Positions 17,811 through 26,701 of a stretch of DNA of 64,000 nucleotides are shown here, piece by piece. The notes under the pieces are model-generated. The model saw only the letters and a program-made list of their open reading frames with translations, did no database searches and had not been told where the DNA came from. The stretch is from NCBI GenBank assembly GCA_014650015.1, contig BMUD01000008.1, positions 1-64,000 on the forward strand, read 5' to 3'. Every line of letters begins with the position of its first letter. Position 1 is the stretch's first letter. Source of the DNA: Streptomyces griseoloalbus (lineage in GTDB: Bacteria; Actinomycetota; Actinomycetes; Streptomycetales; Streptomycetaceae). Made by a program: the position numbers and the translations under genes.

Positions 17811-18661
17811 GGCTGTCCTTCCGGTTGTTCCTCGCGCCGCGGCTGCCACCCGGGGCCGCGGAAGAGATAGCCGCCCGCCTCGCGCGGCGAGTGGGCGCCG
17901 CGCAGGTCACGGCCCAGGCGCAGCCATTCGAAGGTGACGACGCGCAGCGGGTTGTACGACTTGACGTTGGTGGTCATGCCGTAGGCGATGCGGCTCTTCT
18001 CCGGCTCGAAGGAGCCGAACATCCGGTCCCAGACGATGAAGACGCCGCCGTAGTTCCTGTCCAGGTAGGGGTAGTGGCTGGCGTGGTGCACACGGTGGTG
18101 CGACGGGGTGCAGAAGACCCACTCGATGGGGGCCCACAGCTTGCCCACCTTCTCGGTGTGCAGCACGAGCTGGTAGACGAGGCCCACGGCCTGCACGACG
18201 AGCAGCATGTACGGCGGGAAGCCCAGCAGCGGCTCGGCGGCGAAGAAGGGGATGGAGGTCATCGGCGCCCAGGAGTTGCGCACCGCCACGGTGAAGTTGA
18301 AGCGCTCGCTGGAGTGGTGGACGCTGTGCACCGCCCACAGCACCCGGACGCGGTGGTGGGACCGGTGGAAGGCGTAGTAGCACAGGTCGTCCAGGACGAA
18401 CAGCAGGACCCACATCCGCCAGTCGCTCGCGTCCACGCGCAGCGGGCTGATCGCGTAGAGGGCGGCGACGATGGCGACGTTGGTGCCCTGCCAGAAGAAG
18501 TTGACGACCTGGTTGCCCATGGCCAGGCCCAGACTGCTGGCGGTGTCGCGCAGGTCGTAGCCGGTGTCCTTGTCGGAGGGCAGGAACTTGTGCGCCAGCA
18601 GCTCCAGGCAGACCAGGACGGCGAAGACCGCGACGGTCAGGCCGAGTGTCGACCAGTTCAT
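17807..18661 (-). CDS. membrane fatty-acid hydroxylase/sterol desaturase family enzyme
   Basis: 284-residue integral membrane di-iron oxygenase. The histidine boxes are HRSHH, HSVHHSS and HHRVHHAS, with hydrophobic helices at about 5-25, 45-75 and 130-165. This family hydroxylates or desaturates lipids, sterols and carotenoids at the membrane. Inside a nucleoside cluster it suggests either an acyl substituent or an oxidation performed at the membrane. It overlaps the aldehyde dehydrogenase start; an alcohol-to-aldehyde-to-acid series with that enzyme is possible but inferred. Confidence 0.85.
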   Translation of the reverse strand: MNWSTLGLTVAVFAVLVCLELLAHKFLPSDKDTGYDLRDTASSLGLAMGNQVVNFFWQGTNVAIVAALYAISPLRVDASDWRMWVLLFVLDDLCYYAFHRSHHRVRVLWAVHSVHHSSERFNFTVAVRNSWAPMTSIPFFAAEPLLGFPPYMLLVVQAVGLVYQLVLHTEKVGKLWAPIEWVFCTPSHHRVHHASHYPYLDRNYGGVFIVWDRMFGSFEPEKSRIAYGMTTNVKSYNPLRVVTFEWLRLGRDLRGAHSPREAGGYLFRGPGWQPRREEQPEGQP

Positions 18662-18679
18662 GGAAGACCTCTCGCGGGC

Positions 18680-19696
18680 TCAGACGACGACGCGCACGGC
18701 GTCGGGGAGCCGCATCGCGCTGGACTTGCGCAGGTCCCGGGTGACGTTGACGCGCTTGAGCCAGCGGTCGGTGCCGTCGTAGCGGGCCTTGAACGGCTGA
18801 CGGCCGTGCACGAGGCGGAAGTTGTCGATGAAGACCACGTCGCCGGGGCGCAGCGGCACGTCGGTCAGCCCGCCCTCGATGGCCTCGCCGATGCGGTCCA
18901 GGGTGCGCCGGGCGGGCTCGTCGCCGGGGGCGGTGTCCATGTACGCCGGGTCGATCTGGAGGAAGGGGTCGTGCGGGGCGCCGAAGAGGACCGGCACCGC
19001 GTCGGGCTCCTCGTTCATCTGCTCGGTGCGGTCGAAGCCCTCGCGGTGGCGGTCGGCGTTCTCCGCGTTGTACGCCTGCAGGTGCGACTTGTCCGGGCGG
19101 ATGCGGAAACGGGGTTCGAAGGCGCAGCGGCGCTCCTCCTCGGTGAGCACCGAGGGGTCGAAGCCGCCGACGGTCGTGGCCACGCCGTCGGGGTTGCGCA
19201 GACACATCAGGACCACGTAGTCGGCCCGGTAGGGGTGGAACGCCTCCTCGGTGTGCCACATCAGCGGGGCGGTGCTGCCCGAGCCGAGCTGCTCGTCCTC
19301 GTGGCCACGGGTGGGCACCACGTCGTGGACGAGGCGGCCGTCCTGCTGGGTGGCCCAGCCGAACACGTCGCCCAGCAGGGAGCTGTACAGGACGAGGGCG
19401 TTCTCCAGACGGTGCACGGCCGGCGGTACGGGGCGGCCCTCGCGCCAGCTGGACGGGGTGGGCCCGATGGCCTCGTCGGGGACGTCGAGCCCGCCGATGA
19501 CCAGGGCCGACGGGCCGTCGTCCGCGTGCAGTCCCGCGAGCGCCGCGCGGACCGCGCGGGGCATGCGGTGGGCGATCAGCGGGGCCTCGCGCAGGAAGGC
19601 GGGGTCGTCGGCGGCCGGATGTTCCCCGGCGGCCTCGGCGCACAGGGCGGCCACGGCATCCCGGTCCTCGGCGGTGAGGTCGATCCTGGTGAGCAT
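18680..19696 (-). CDS. 2-oxoglutarate/Fe(II) oxygenase, amino-acid beta-hydroxylase type
   Basis: 338 residues of the TauD/clavaminate-synthase-like family. The iron ligands are His148 and Glu150 in WHTEEAFHP and His297 in IDNFRLVHGRQ; an Arg near 313 would bind 2-oxoglutarate. The WHTEEAFHPYRADY block resembles free-amino-acid hydroxylases such as VioC (arginine) and AsnO. It therefore probably hydroxylates an amino acid that becomes the side chain. It sits 12 bases after the PLP enzyme gene, so the two may act in sequence on the same amino acid. Confidence 0.82.
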   Translation of the reverse strand: MLTRIDLTAEDRDAVAALCAEAAGEHPAADDPAFLREAPLIAHRMPRAVRAALAGLHADDGPSALVIGGLDVPDEAIGPTPSSWREGRPVPPAVHRLENALVLYSSLLGDVFGWATQQDGRLVHDVVPTRGHEDEQLGSGSTAPLMWHTEEAFHPYRADYVVLMCLRNPDGVATTVGGFDPSVLTEEERRCAFEPRFRIRPDKSHLQAYNAENADRHREGFDRTEQMNEEPDAVPVLFGAPHDPFLQIDPAYMDTAPGDEPARRTLDRIGEAIEGGLTDVPLRPGDVVFIDNFRLVHGRQPFKARYDGTDRWLKRVNVTRDLRKSSAMRLPDAVRVVV

Positions 19697-19708
19697 GGGT
19701 GTTTCCCT

Positions 19709-20878
19709 TCAGGCGAGTGCGTCCACGGCGCGCAGCAGGCGGTCGACGTCCTCGGTGCTGGTGTAGCAGGACAGGCCGGCGCGGACGGCGCCGTCCTCGT
19801 GCAGGCCCAGGGCGTGCATGACCTCGTGGGCGTAGAAGATGCCGCTCCAGGTGGCGATCTTCTGCCGGGCGAGGTGCCGGGCGACGTCGTCGGCGGGGTG
19901 GCCGGCGACGGTGAAGGCCACCGTGGGGGTGCGGTCGGTGTGGTCGTGCGGGCCGTGCACGCGTACGTGGGGCATGGCCAGCAGGCCGTCGAGGAGCGGG
20001 GCGAACACGGCCGTCTCGTCCACGGCGCGGGCGTGGTCGAGGACGAAGCGGGCGGCCTCGGTGGCGGCGGCGATCGCCTCGAAGGACGGGGTGCCGGTCT
20101 GCCAGCGGTCGGGGGCCTCCTGGGGGGCGGGCCGCACCCGGTCCGGGTCGAGCGCGTCGAGCAGACCGGGGTCGGCGCACAGCACGCCCAGGTGCGGGCC
20201 GTACCACTTGTACGCGGAGCTGACCAGCACGTCGGCGCCGAGGGCCGTGCGGTCCACCGGGCGGTGCGGGGTCAGGTGCACGGCGTCGACGAGGACCCTG
20301 GCCCCGGCGGCGTGCGCGGCGGTGGCGATGGCCGCCACGTCGGGGATGCTGCCCAGGGCGTTGGAGGCGCCCGTGACGGCCACCCAGCGGGTGCGGTCGC
20401 TCAGCAGGCGGGTGACGTTCTCGGTGGGCAGCCGGCCGGTGTCGGTGTCCACGTCGGCGAGGTGCACTGTGGCGCCGGTGCGGGCGGCGATCCGCAGCCA
20501 GGGGGCCACGTTGGCGTCGTGGTCCAGGCGCGTGCACACGATCTCGTCGCCGGGGCCGAGGCCGGCGGCCACGGTCTGCGCCAGGTCGATGACCAGCGAG
20601 GTGGTGTTGGGGCCGAAGACGACGCCGCGCGGATCCGTGCCGAACAGCTCGCCCATCGCGGCCCGCCCGCGGGCCACGACCTCGTCGGTGGCGTCGGCCG
20701 CGGCGAACATGCCCTCGGTGTTGGCGTTGTCGCCGCTGGTCAGATAGCGGGTCATCGCCTCCACGGCGGTGTCGACGACCTGGGTGCCTCCGGGCCCGTC
20801 CAGCCGGGCCCAGTCGCCGCGCAGCCCGGGGAAACGGTGCCGCAGACCGGTGGTGGTCGTGGGGTCGGTGACGGTCAT
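19709..20878 (-). CDS. cysteine-desulfurase-like PLP enzyme (class V)
   Basis: 389 residues. The PLP-binding Lys is K224 in SSAYKWYGPH, with TRLDHDANVAPW and VDAVHLTPH around the cofactor. It belongs to the desulfurase-like group whose members often lack desulfurase activity and perform other PLP chemistry. ATG 20878 overlaps the ATP-grasp stop (ATGA). Next to an amino-acid hydroxylase, it may eliminate or rearrange a hydroxy-amino acid; desulfuration for thiolation is the alternative. The exact reaction cannot be read from sequence. Confidence 0.8.
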   Translation of the reverse strand: MTVTDPTTTTGLRHRFPGLRGDWARLDGPGGTQVVDTAVEAMTRYLTSGDNANTEGMFAAADATDEVVARGRAAMGELFGTDPRGVVFGPNTTSLVIDLAQTVAAGLGPGDEIVCTRLDHDANVAPWLRIAARTGATVHLADVDTDTGRLPTENVTRLLSDRTRWVAVTGASNALGSIPDVAAIATAAHAAGARVLVDAVHLTPHRPVDRTALGADVLVSSAYKWYGPHLGVLCADPGLLDALDPDRVRPAPQEAPDRWQTGTPSFEAIAAATEAARFVLDHARAVDETAVFAPLLDGLLAMPHVRVHGPHDHTDRTPTVAFTVAGHPADDVARHLARQKIATWSGIFYAHEVMHALGLHEDGAVRAGLSCYTSTEDVDRLLRAVDALA

Positions 20879-22326
20879 GCGATGGCTCCTGATCCGGGGA
20901 CGGTGGGTGGGACGCAGGCGGTCAGCGGCGCGATGCGCAGGCCGAGTTCGCGTACGCCCAGGGCGCAGGCCGCGGCGACGGCGCTGCCCAGGGCGTGGCC
21001 GCGGAAGGCGTCGGTGCGCGGCTGGAAGCGCACCCGGTCGCCCACGGCGGACCGCTCGGTGCGCAGGGTGGCGTCGGGGCGGTCGTGACGTCCGGCGGGC
21101 CGCAACGTGCCGTCGGGGCCGAGGAGCAGGCCGAGACGCAGGCCGGGCTCGGCCGGGGCGTCCAGCCGGATCTTGGCCTCGCTGTGCCGGACCCGGTCCA
21201 GTGCGTCGAGGACGGTGCTCTCCAGCAGGGCGGGGGCCACGTCCACCGGGTCGCCCTCGCGCAGGACCCGGCACAGCAGGTCGAAGGCCAGCTCGGGCCG
21301 GGTGCTGTCGATGTTGAGACCGCTGCCGAGGCGGGCGTTGACCTCGGTGGGCAGGAAGCCGTCCGCGGTGAGAACGCCGTCCAGGGTGAAGGCGCCGCGG
21401 TAGCCGTAGAGCTCGCGCAGGGCGCGGCCGACGGCGCGGGTCGTGGCGCGCAGTTCGGCTTCGCGGGGCGCCGGGCAGTCCCAGTACGTGGAGGTGCCGG
21501 CGAAGACGAACCCGCCGTCGGGGCGGCGCAGGGTCAGCAGCTCCAGCGGGCGGAAGACGGGTACGGCGGCGCTACCGGGTACGACCAGGCCGTGGATGCT
21601 GCACGGCAGCCCGTCGAGGAACGGCATGACCCGCACGCGGTCGGCGCGCCCGGCGAACGCGGCGGCGAGCGCGGCGGTGTCGGCGCCGGGCGGGTGGTGG
21701 CGGGTGCCGCGGGCCCCGGTGTGGATGCCGTCGCGGGCGTCGGCGGCCCACACGGTCCCTCCGGCGGTACCGAGTTCCCGCACGGCCTCGGCGAGCGCGC
21801 CGGGCTCGCACGGGACGACCGCCTCCGGGGCCGCGGCGATACCGGCCCGTTCCCAGACCTCGTGCACCCGCACCTTGTCCTCCGCGACCGTCCAGCGCGG
21901 GCGCCGGTGGCCGTAGCGGCGGCGGTGCAGCAGTGCGGCGCCGTCCGTGTCCAGGGTGTCCAGGACCAGGGCGGAGCGGTCCGGGTCGAAGGCGTCCAGG
22001 CGGGCGGCCAGCTCGGGCGTGGGCCGGGACAGCAGCCGGGTGAACTCCGCGGCCAGGGCGTCCTGGTCGCCGGAGGCCAGACCGGCGTCCCACCACACCA
22101 CCCGCGCGGAGGCGGGGCGGGCGGCGTCGAGTGCCGAGTCCGGGCGGGCCGACAGGGCGAACACGCCGGCCGCGCCCAGCTCCAGCAGTTGGGTGACGCG
22201 CGGGACCAGGCGGGCGGGGGACATGCCGGCCAGGACGCAGCGCCGGCCCGCGACCGCCCGCGCGACCTGGGCGGCGAAGGGGGCGGCGGCGTCCGGTGCG
22301 GTGGCGTGGACCGTGCCGGGGCTCAT
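20875..22326 (-). CDS. ATP-grasp ligase
   Basis: 483 residues. The late core carries the metal-binding Glu-x-Asn-x-Arg signature in LPTEVNARLGSG after YGYRGAFTLDGVLTADG, and WTVAEDKVRVHEVWERAGI looks like the preceding ATP-binding lobe. ATP-grasp ligases activate carboxylates as acyl phosphates and form amide bonds. NikS and PolG, which join side chain to nucleoside in nikkomycin and polyoxin, are of this fold. It is coupled on both sides by ATGA overlaps. I propose amide formation between an amino acid and the nucleoside; the N-terminal 150 residues are not recognised. Confidence 0.7.
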   Translation of the reverse strand: MSPGTVHATAPDAAAPFAAQVARAVAGRRCVLAGMSPARLVPRVTQLLELGAAGVFALSARPDSALDAARPASARVVWWDAGLASGDQDALAAEFTRLLSRPTPELAARLDAFDPDRSALVLDTLDTDGAALLHRRRYGHRRPRWTVAEDKVRVHEVWERAGIAAAPEAVVPCEPGALAEAVRELGTAGGTVWAADARDGIHTGARGTRHHPPGADTAALAAAFAGRADRVRVMPFLDGLPCSIHGLVVPGSAAVPVFRPLELLTLRRPDGGFVFAGTSTYWDCPAPREAELRATTRAVGRALRELYGYRGAFTLDGVLTADGFLPTEVNARLGSGLNIDSTRPELAFDLLCRVLREGDPVDVAPALLESTVLDALDRVRHSEAKIRLDAPAEPGLRLGLLLGPDGTLRPAGRHDRPDATLRTERSAVGDRVRFQPRTDAFRGHALGSAVAAACALGVRELGLRIAPLTACVPPTVPGSGAIA

Positions 22327-23330
22327 CCGGTCCACGCCTTCGGCTCGGCGGACGCGGCCCGCGCGTTGTTCTCGGCCCAGTACACCTGCGAGGACCGGAT
22401 GGCGTCGGCCGGGTCGGGCATCACGTGCGTGCACCCGATGGGCTCCTCGATCGCGAGGTAGACCTGGTAGGCCGCGTACATCTCCACCCGGCGCAGCTGG
22501 ACGCGGCTGAGGGTCTCCCGGGCGAAGGGCAGGTGGAAGCGGTTCCACGCCTCGGGGGTGACGAACGGCGGCGTGGACAGCGCCGAGGCGCCCCGCGGGA
22601 CGCGCCAGGAGTTCAGGCCCTCCACCGTCAGGTCGAACATCTCGCCGACCCGGGGGGCGTCGGCGCCCCGGCCGAGCACCGAGGTGCGGGGCGCCTCGGG
22701 CGGCCCGGCGTACACGGTGTCGGTGATCCATGCGGCGAGGTCGTCGGCGGCGACGATCTCCACGTAGGCGTCCTTGACCCCGACGACCGCCGGGATCACC
22801 CCGGAGCACAGGCCGGAGACGATCCAGAAGAGTCCGCTGAACCGGTCGATCGCACCGTCCGTGCGACGGCCCATGACCATGGGGAAGCGGACGACGTCGG
22901 TGCGGGCGTGGCGGGCCGACGCCGTCCGTTCCGCCCACGCCTTGGACCACTCGTAGGTGTTGCGGTAGTCGGCGGTTTCGGCGGACGCGCCGTCACCGCG
23001 CAGACCCGCGGCGAAGGTGGTGGACAGCTGGAGGAAGTGGGTGTGCTCGTCCGCCAGGTCGAGCAACGCGTTCGTCGGGCCTACGTTGGCGGCCTCGGCC
23101 TGGTCCGCGGGCAGGTTCCAGCGGGTGTCGGCGGCGCTGTTGACGATGACGTCCCAGGAGGTGTCACGCAGTTCCCGGGGCGGCGGTTCGGAGCCGATCT
23201 TCCAGGCGCACTGGCCGGGGGCGCCGCGACTGCTCACCCCGGTCACGTCGGCGCCGCGGGCGCGCAGGTGGCGGATCAGCTCGCCGCCGACCGCTCCCGT
23301 CGCGCCGGCGACCAGGATCCGTGGGCTCAC
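22323..23330 (-). CDS. extended SDR / thioester-reductase-like NAD(P)-binding protein
   Basis: 335 residues from GTG 23330. The Rossmann motif is VAGATGAVGGELIRHL; Tyr and Lys are in YRNTYEWSKAWAE, and VVRFPMVMGRR follows. This resembles the reductase domains that release thioesters as aldehydes, as well as NAD-dependent epimerases. A carrier protein is not visible in the window, so epimerase or dehydratase action is equally possible. GTG overlaps the stop of the SRPBCC gene. Confidence 0.75.
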   Translation of the reverse strand: MSPRILVAGATGAVGGELIRHLRARGADVTGVSSRGAPGQCAWKIGSEPPPRELRDTSWDVIVNSAADTRWNLPADQAEAANVGPTNALLDLADEHTHFLQLSTTFAAGLRGDGASAETADYRNTYEWSKAWAERTASARHARTDVVRFPMVMGRRTDGAIDRFSGLFWIVSGLCSGVIPAVVGVKDAYVEIVAADDLAAWITDTVYAGPPEAPRTSVLGRGADAPRVGEMFDLTVEGLNSWRVPRGASALSTPPFVTPEAWNRFHLPFARETLSRVQLRRVEMYAAYQVYLAIEEPIGCTHVMPDPADAIRSSQVYWAENNARAASAEPKAWTG

Positions 23331-23767
23331 GATGCCACGACCCGCTGCTCGATGGAGGTGAGCATCTGCTGGGCGTTGTCCCGCAGGGCCTTGGCGGCCA
23401 CCGGGTTGAGCATGTCGGCCAGCAGCGGGATGCCGATCTCGAACTCCACGAAGAACGTGGTCACCGAACCGTGGTCGCCGTCCGGGTCGACCCTCCAGTA
23501 GCCGCCGAAGTGGTCGAGGTCGCCCGTGAGCTGCCGGAACGTCATGGTGCGGTCGTCGTCGTCGATCTCGTCCTCCTCGACCCATTCCAGCGTCGAGCCC
23601 TTGAGCAGCACCGACCACTCGCTGACGCGCCGCGTACCGGAGGATTCGGTCACACGGACCGAGTTCACGCTGTCCATGTAGTCGGCGTAGTCCTCGATGC
23701 GGCTGACGGCCTGCCAGGTCTCGTCCGCCGGCGCGGCGATGCTCAGCTTGACTTCAACGGTGGGCAC
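23327..23767 (-). CDS. SRPBCC (polyketide cyclase/START-like) protein
   Basis: 146 residues from GTG 23767, seven bases after AAGGAG. The pattern TVEVKLSIAAPADETWQAVSRIEDYADYM, then VEFEIGIPLLADMLNPVAAKALRDNA, is that of small START-fold cyclases/aromatases, which bind hydrophobic ligands. In this cluster no polyketide synthase is seen, so a role in guiding cyclisation or dehydration of another intermediate is an inference. Confidence 0.78.
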   Translation of the reverse strand: MPTVEVKLSIAAPADETWQAVSRIEDYADYMDSVNSVRVTESSGTRRVSEWSVLLKGSTLEWVEEDEIDDDDRTMTFRQLTGDLDHFGGYWRVDPDGDHGSVTTFFVEFEIGIPLLADMLNPVAAKALRDNAQQMLTSIEQRVVAS

Positions 23768-23790
23768 GGGGTTTCTCCTTCGGTGGTACG

Positions 23791-24951
23791 TCAGCTGGAG
23801 GGGTCGAAGCCGAGGGGCCGGCCGGTGCAGTAGGCGCCGACCGCCTCGTCGCAGGCCAGCAGGCTCGGCGGGTGGTGGTGGGCGGCGAGCGAGTCCAGGT
23901 GCAGCGCCGCGGCGTGCTGTCCGCGGGTGTACATCCGGCTGCCGATCACGGGGGTCAGCGTGGACACCACCCGGTCCCGGGTGTCGCTGAGCGACGAGCG
24001 CAGCGCCATGGCGGTGGCCAGCGCCGGCTCGCCGCCGAGCGAGCCGTCGGTCCAGTCGCGGGCCAGCTGCCGGCAGGCGCCGCCCAGGGCGAGCAGGTCG
24101 CGCGCCGCCTGTCCGATCCGTACGGTGCGCGGGCCGTGCCGGTCGCTGGTGGTGACCGTCTTCACGGCCAGGTCCAGCAGGGAGGTCAGCACACCGTGGT
24201 AGGTGGCGCCGATCAGTACGGCGAACCACACGATGCCGGCGATGACGGTGTCGTCGATCGAGTCGGCGGGCGCGCGGTGGAAGACCAGCCGGTCGTCGAT
24301 CTCGACCTCGTCGAGCACCAGCTTCGCCGTGTCGGAGGCGTTCATGCCCAGGGAGGGCCAGTCGCCCTCCACCCGCAGGCCGGGGGAGGCGCTCGGGCAC
24401 AGCGCGATGATGGTGTCGTCGGTGCCGGCGACCCGGGCGCTCAGGCACACCAGGGTCGCGGTGGAGGCCAGCGAGCAGGGGTACTTGGTGCCGGAGACCA
24501 CGTAGCCGCGGCCCTCCCGGCGCGCGGTGGAGACGCTGCTGAGGAAGTTGGCGCTGCCGCCCGGCTCGGCGAACGCGGACGCCACCAGGGCGTTCTGCGT
24601 CGCGATGCCCTCCAGCAGCCAGGAGGTGGTGTCGCGGTGGCGCTCCCAGTAGTCGGTCATCAGGCCGACGGTCAGGGAGTGCATGTTGAGCGCGATCGCC
24701 GCGTGCGGATCGCGCCGGGCCAGGGCGCGCTGCGCGGCGGCGGTCCCCGCCAGGTCGGCGCCCGCGCCGCCGAACGCCTCCGGGATCGCCAGGGAGGCGA
24801 ATCCGGAGGCGGCCACGGCGCGGATGCGCTCGGCCGGGGTGCCCTCCTCGGGGTCGTGCACCGGACCCGGCCAGGCGTCCGGCATGTGCCAGCCCGCGTC
24901 GAGCAGAGTGAGGTGCCGGTCGGTGTGCCGGTCGGTGTCGGTGATGGTCAT
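23791..24951 (-). CDS. acyl-CoA dehydrogenase-family flavoenzyme
   Basis: 386 residues with the acyl-CoA dehydrogenase fold. The N-terminal helical domain has the LAIPEAFGGAGADL signature, the flavin-binding beta domain reads ASAFAEPGGSANFLSSVSTA, and a C-terminal helical bundle follows. It could be a dehydrogenase or a flavin monooxygenase of the nitro- or N-hydroxylase subgroup. ATG 24951 overlaps the stop of the FemAB-like gene. Substrate is unknown; with the membrane hydroxylase and SRPBCC protein it suggests modification of an acyl or aminoacyl unit. Confidence 0.8.
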   Translation of the reverse strand: MTITDTDRHTDRHLTLLDAGWHMPDAWPGPVHDPEEGTPAERIRAVAASGFASLAIPEAFGGAGADLAGTAAAQRALARRDPHAAIALNMHSLTVGLMTDYWERHRDTTSWLLEGIATQNALVASAFAEPGGSANFLSSVSTARREGRGYVVSGTKYPCSLASTATLVCLSARVAGTDDTIIALCPSASPGLRVEGDWPSLGMNASDTAKLVLDEVEIDDRLVFHRAPADSIDDTVIAGIVWFAVLIGATYHGVLTSLLDLAVKTVTTSDRHGPRTVRIGQAARDLLALGGACRQLARDWTDGSLGGEPALATAMALRSSLSDTRDRVVSTLTPVIGSRMYTRGQHAAALHLDSLAAHHHPPSLLACDEAVGAYCTGRPLGFDPSS

Positions 24952-25997
24952 GCTGGGGCCTCCTCGTGCCGGCCGGGTCCGGTGGGCGCCGTGTCCGGGC
25001 GCGGGTCGATCCACCAGCCCTCCGTGTGGTGCAGCCGGCCGCCCATGCGGTGCTTGAAGTGGGTGACCGGGGTGTCCGGACGGCTGTCGCCCATGTGGTA
25101 ATAGCGGCAGCCCTGCGCACAGGCCGCCTCGATGGCCAGGGCCTGGAGCAGGGTGGGGGCGCCGGTGGCCGCCGCGGGGGCCTTGTCCATCGCGCCGCGC
25201 CAGTACTTGGCGTGCTCGCCCTGGCGCATGGTGATGATCCCGGCGACGGCTCGGCCCTGGTGGTGGGCCAGCCAGATCTGGCAGGCGTCGCCGAGGTGGC
25301 GGGCCACGGCGGCGAACTTGCGCCGCGGGTCCTTGCGCCACATCTGCCAGCGGGCGCGCGGCCGGGACGTGCCCTCCTGGGCGGCCCAGCGGTCCACCGA
25401 CATCCGGTAGAGCCGGTCGAACTCGCGTACCAGCCGCGGGTCATTGCCCACCTCGACGCCGATCCCGGCCCGCTCGGCCTTGCGCACGTTGCGGCGGGTG
25501 TTGGAGGTGAAGCGCTCGCTCCAGACCGTGGCGTACCCACCGGACAGGTCGGCGATCTGCGTGATGCGCGGGTAGCGGCGCACGTGGCCGGGGGCGGCCG
25601 CGCGCCACACCTCGTCCGTCAGCGGGCTGGGCCGCAGATAGGCGGCGGCGCCGGGCCGGCGGGCGAGGTCGGCGAAGACGGTGGCCGCCTCCGCGCGGGT
25701 GACGGGGCCGCCGGGGGCCACGGGCCCGCCGATGCCCCAGTCCAGCGGCCAGCCCAGCTCCTCGGCGCGGGCGGCGGTGGTCAGGCGGGAGCGCACCAGC
25801 GGCAGCACCAGGCGCCGTCCGTCCTGCCACTCGTAGAGCCGGCTGACGTCGCGGTAGGGCCGCACCGAGCACATCGCGTCCAGCCAGCCGGGGGTCTGGG
25901 TGGCGAGCGCGTCGGGGTCGTCCGCGAGCGCCGCGTGCCAGAGGTCGCGGGGGACCGGACTGGTCACGCGTACGGCCGTGAGCAGGGCGGCGGTCAC
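24948..25997 (-). CDS. FemAB/GNAT-like aminoacyl transferase
   Basis: 349 residues with the double-GNAT FemAB pattern: SNTRRNVRKAERAGIGVEV, FDRLYRMSVDRWAAQEG and a C-terminal half with AVAGIITMRQGEHAKYWRGA. FemX-type proteins move an amino acid from aminoacyl-tRNA to an amine; relatives in antibiotic clusters (for example pacidamycin PacB) decorate peptidyl nucleosides. GTG 25997 overlaps the phosphatase stop. I infer aminoacylation of a nucleoside amine; a cell-wall role is unlikely in this setting. Confidence 0.72.
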   Translation of the reverse strand: MTAALLTAVRVTSPVPRDLWHAALADDPDALATQTPGWLDAMCSVRPYRDVSRLYEWQDGRRLVLPLVRSRLTTAARAEELGWPLDWGIGGPVAPGGPVTRAEAATVFADLARRPGAAAYLRPSPLTDEVWRAAAPGHVRRYPRITQIADLSGGYATVWSERFTSNTRRNVRKAERAGIGVEVGNDPRLVREFDRLYRMSVDRWAAQEGTSRPRARWQMWRKDPRRKFAAVARHLGDACQIWLAHHQGRAVAGIITMRQGEHAKYWRGAMDKAPAAATGAPTLLQALAIEAACAQGCRYYHMGDSRPDTPVTHFKHRMGGRLHHTEGWWIDPRPDTAPTGPGRHEEAPA

Positions 25998-26701
25998 GGC
26001 GTGGCCAGCGCGGCGCGCACCGCGGCCAGATCGGCCGGGTCCACTCGACGGGCGACGAAGCCGGCCAGGCCACCGGGGACCCCGGCGAGGAAGTCCGCCA
26101 TGGTGGCGGGCACCACGCGCATCCGGGTCAGGTAGTCGTCGCGGGTGTGGCCGCGCTTGCTCCACTTGTCCTCGAACAGGTCGACCCGGGCCACCAGGTC
26201 CGCGGCGCTGGCGCCGTAGTCCTCGGCGATGTCCGCGGCGGGGCTGCCCACCGTGTCGAGCACGGCGGCGACCACCACGCCGGTGCGGTCCTTGCCGCAG
26301 TGGCAGCAGAGCAGGAAGGGCTCGTGCGCCACCGAGGCCAGGGCGGCGAACAGGTCCGGCCAGCTCTCCGGCAGCGCGTCCGCGAGCATCCCGTGGTAGT
26401 ACGCCACCACGTCGTCGGAGGTGGGGCGCGGCTTGTCGATCGGGGTGCTGGGATAGCCCGTCACGGGCGCGTTGATCCAGCGGATGCCCGCGTCGACGAG
26501 CGCCTTGGGCGCGCCGTACTTGTCGATCTCGCGCCGCGAGCGCAGGTCGACCAGTGCGCGGATGCCGTACCGGTCGCGCAGGGCCGTCGCGTCCCGCGCG
26601 GTGTACGTGGTCACGGCGCCGCAGCGGAACATCCGGTCCGCCACCAGGCCGCGGGCGCGCACGGCGCGGAAGTTCACGCCCACGCGGTCGTCGCCGTTCA
26701 T
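25994..26701 (-). CDS. tyrosine-phosphatase-fold phosphatase (NikL/PolJ-like)
   Basis: 235 residues with the CX5R phosphatase loop CHCGKDRTG (Cys133, Arg139) and an N-terminal RALVDLRSRREIDKYG block. In nikkomycin and polyoxin clusters, phosphatases of this fold (PolJ) remove the 5'-phosphate from octosyl acid phosphate made by the radical SAM enzyme. The same role fits here, where radical SAM, enolpyruvyltransferase and this gene are all present. It is coupled by GTGA and ATGA overlaps to both neighbours. Confidence 0.8.
   Translation of the reverse strand: MNGDDRVGVNFRAVRARGLVADRMFRCGAVTTYTARDATALRDRYGIRALVDLRSRREIDKYGAPKALVDAGIRWINAPVTGYPSTPIDKPRPTSDDVVAYYHGMLADALPESWPDLFAALASVAHEPFLLCCHCGKDRTGVVVAAVLDTVGSPAADIAEDYGASAADLVARVDLFEDKWSKRGHTRDDYLTRMRVVPATMADFLAGVPGGLAGFVARRVDPADLAAVRAALATP

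Noticed and set aside
17825-21088. Very long open frame on the plus strand opposite the cluster's left half
   Set aside because: It is the complement of five well-supported minus-strand genes; its protein is Gly/Val/Arg-rich with no family pattern.
22323-23767. SRPBCC and thioester-reductase-like genes as parts of a polyketide pathway
   Set aside because: No ketosynthase, carrier protein or NRPS module is found anywhere in the window.
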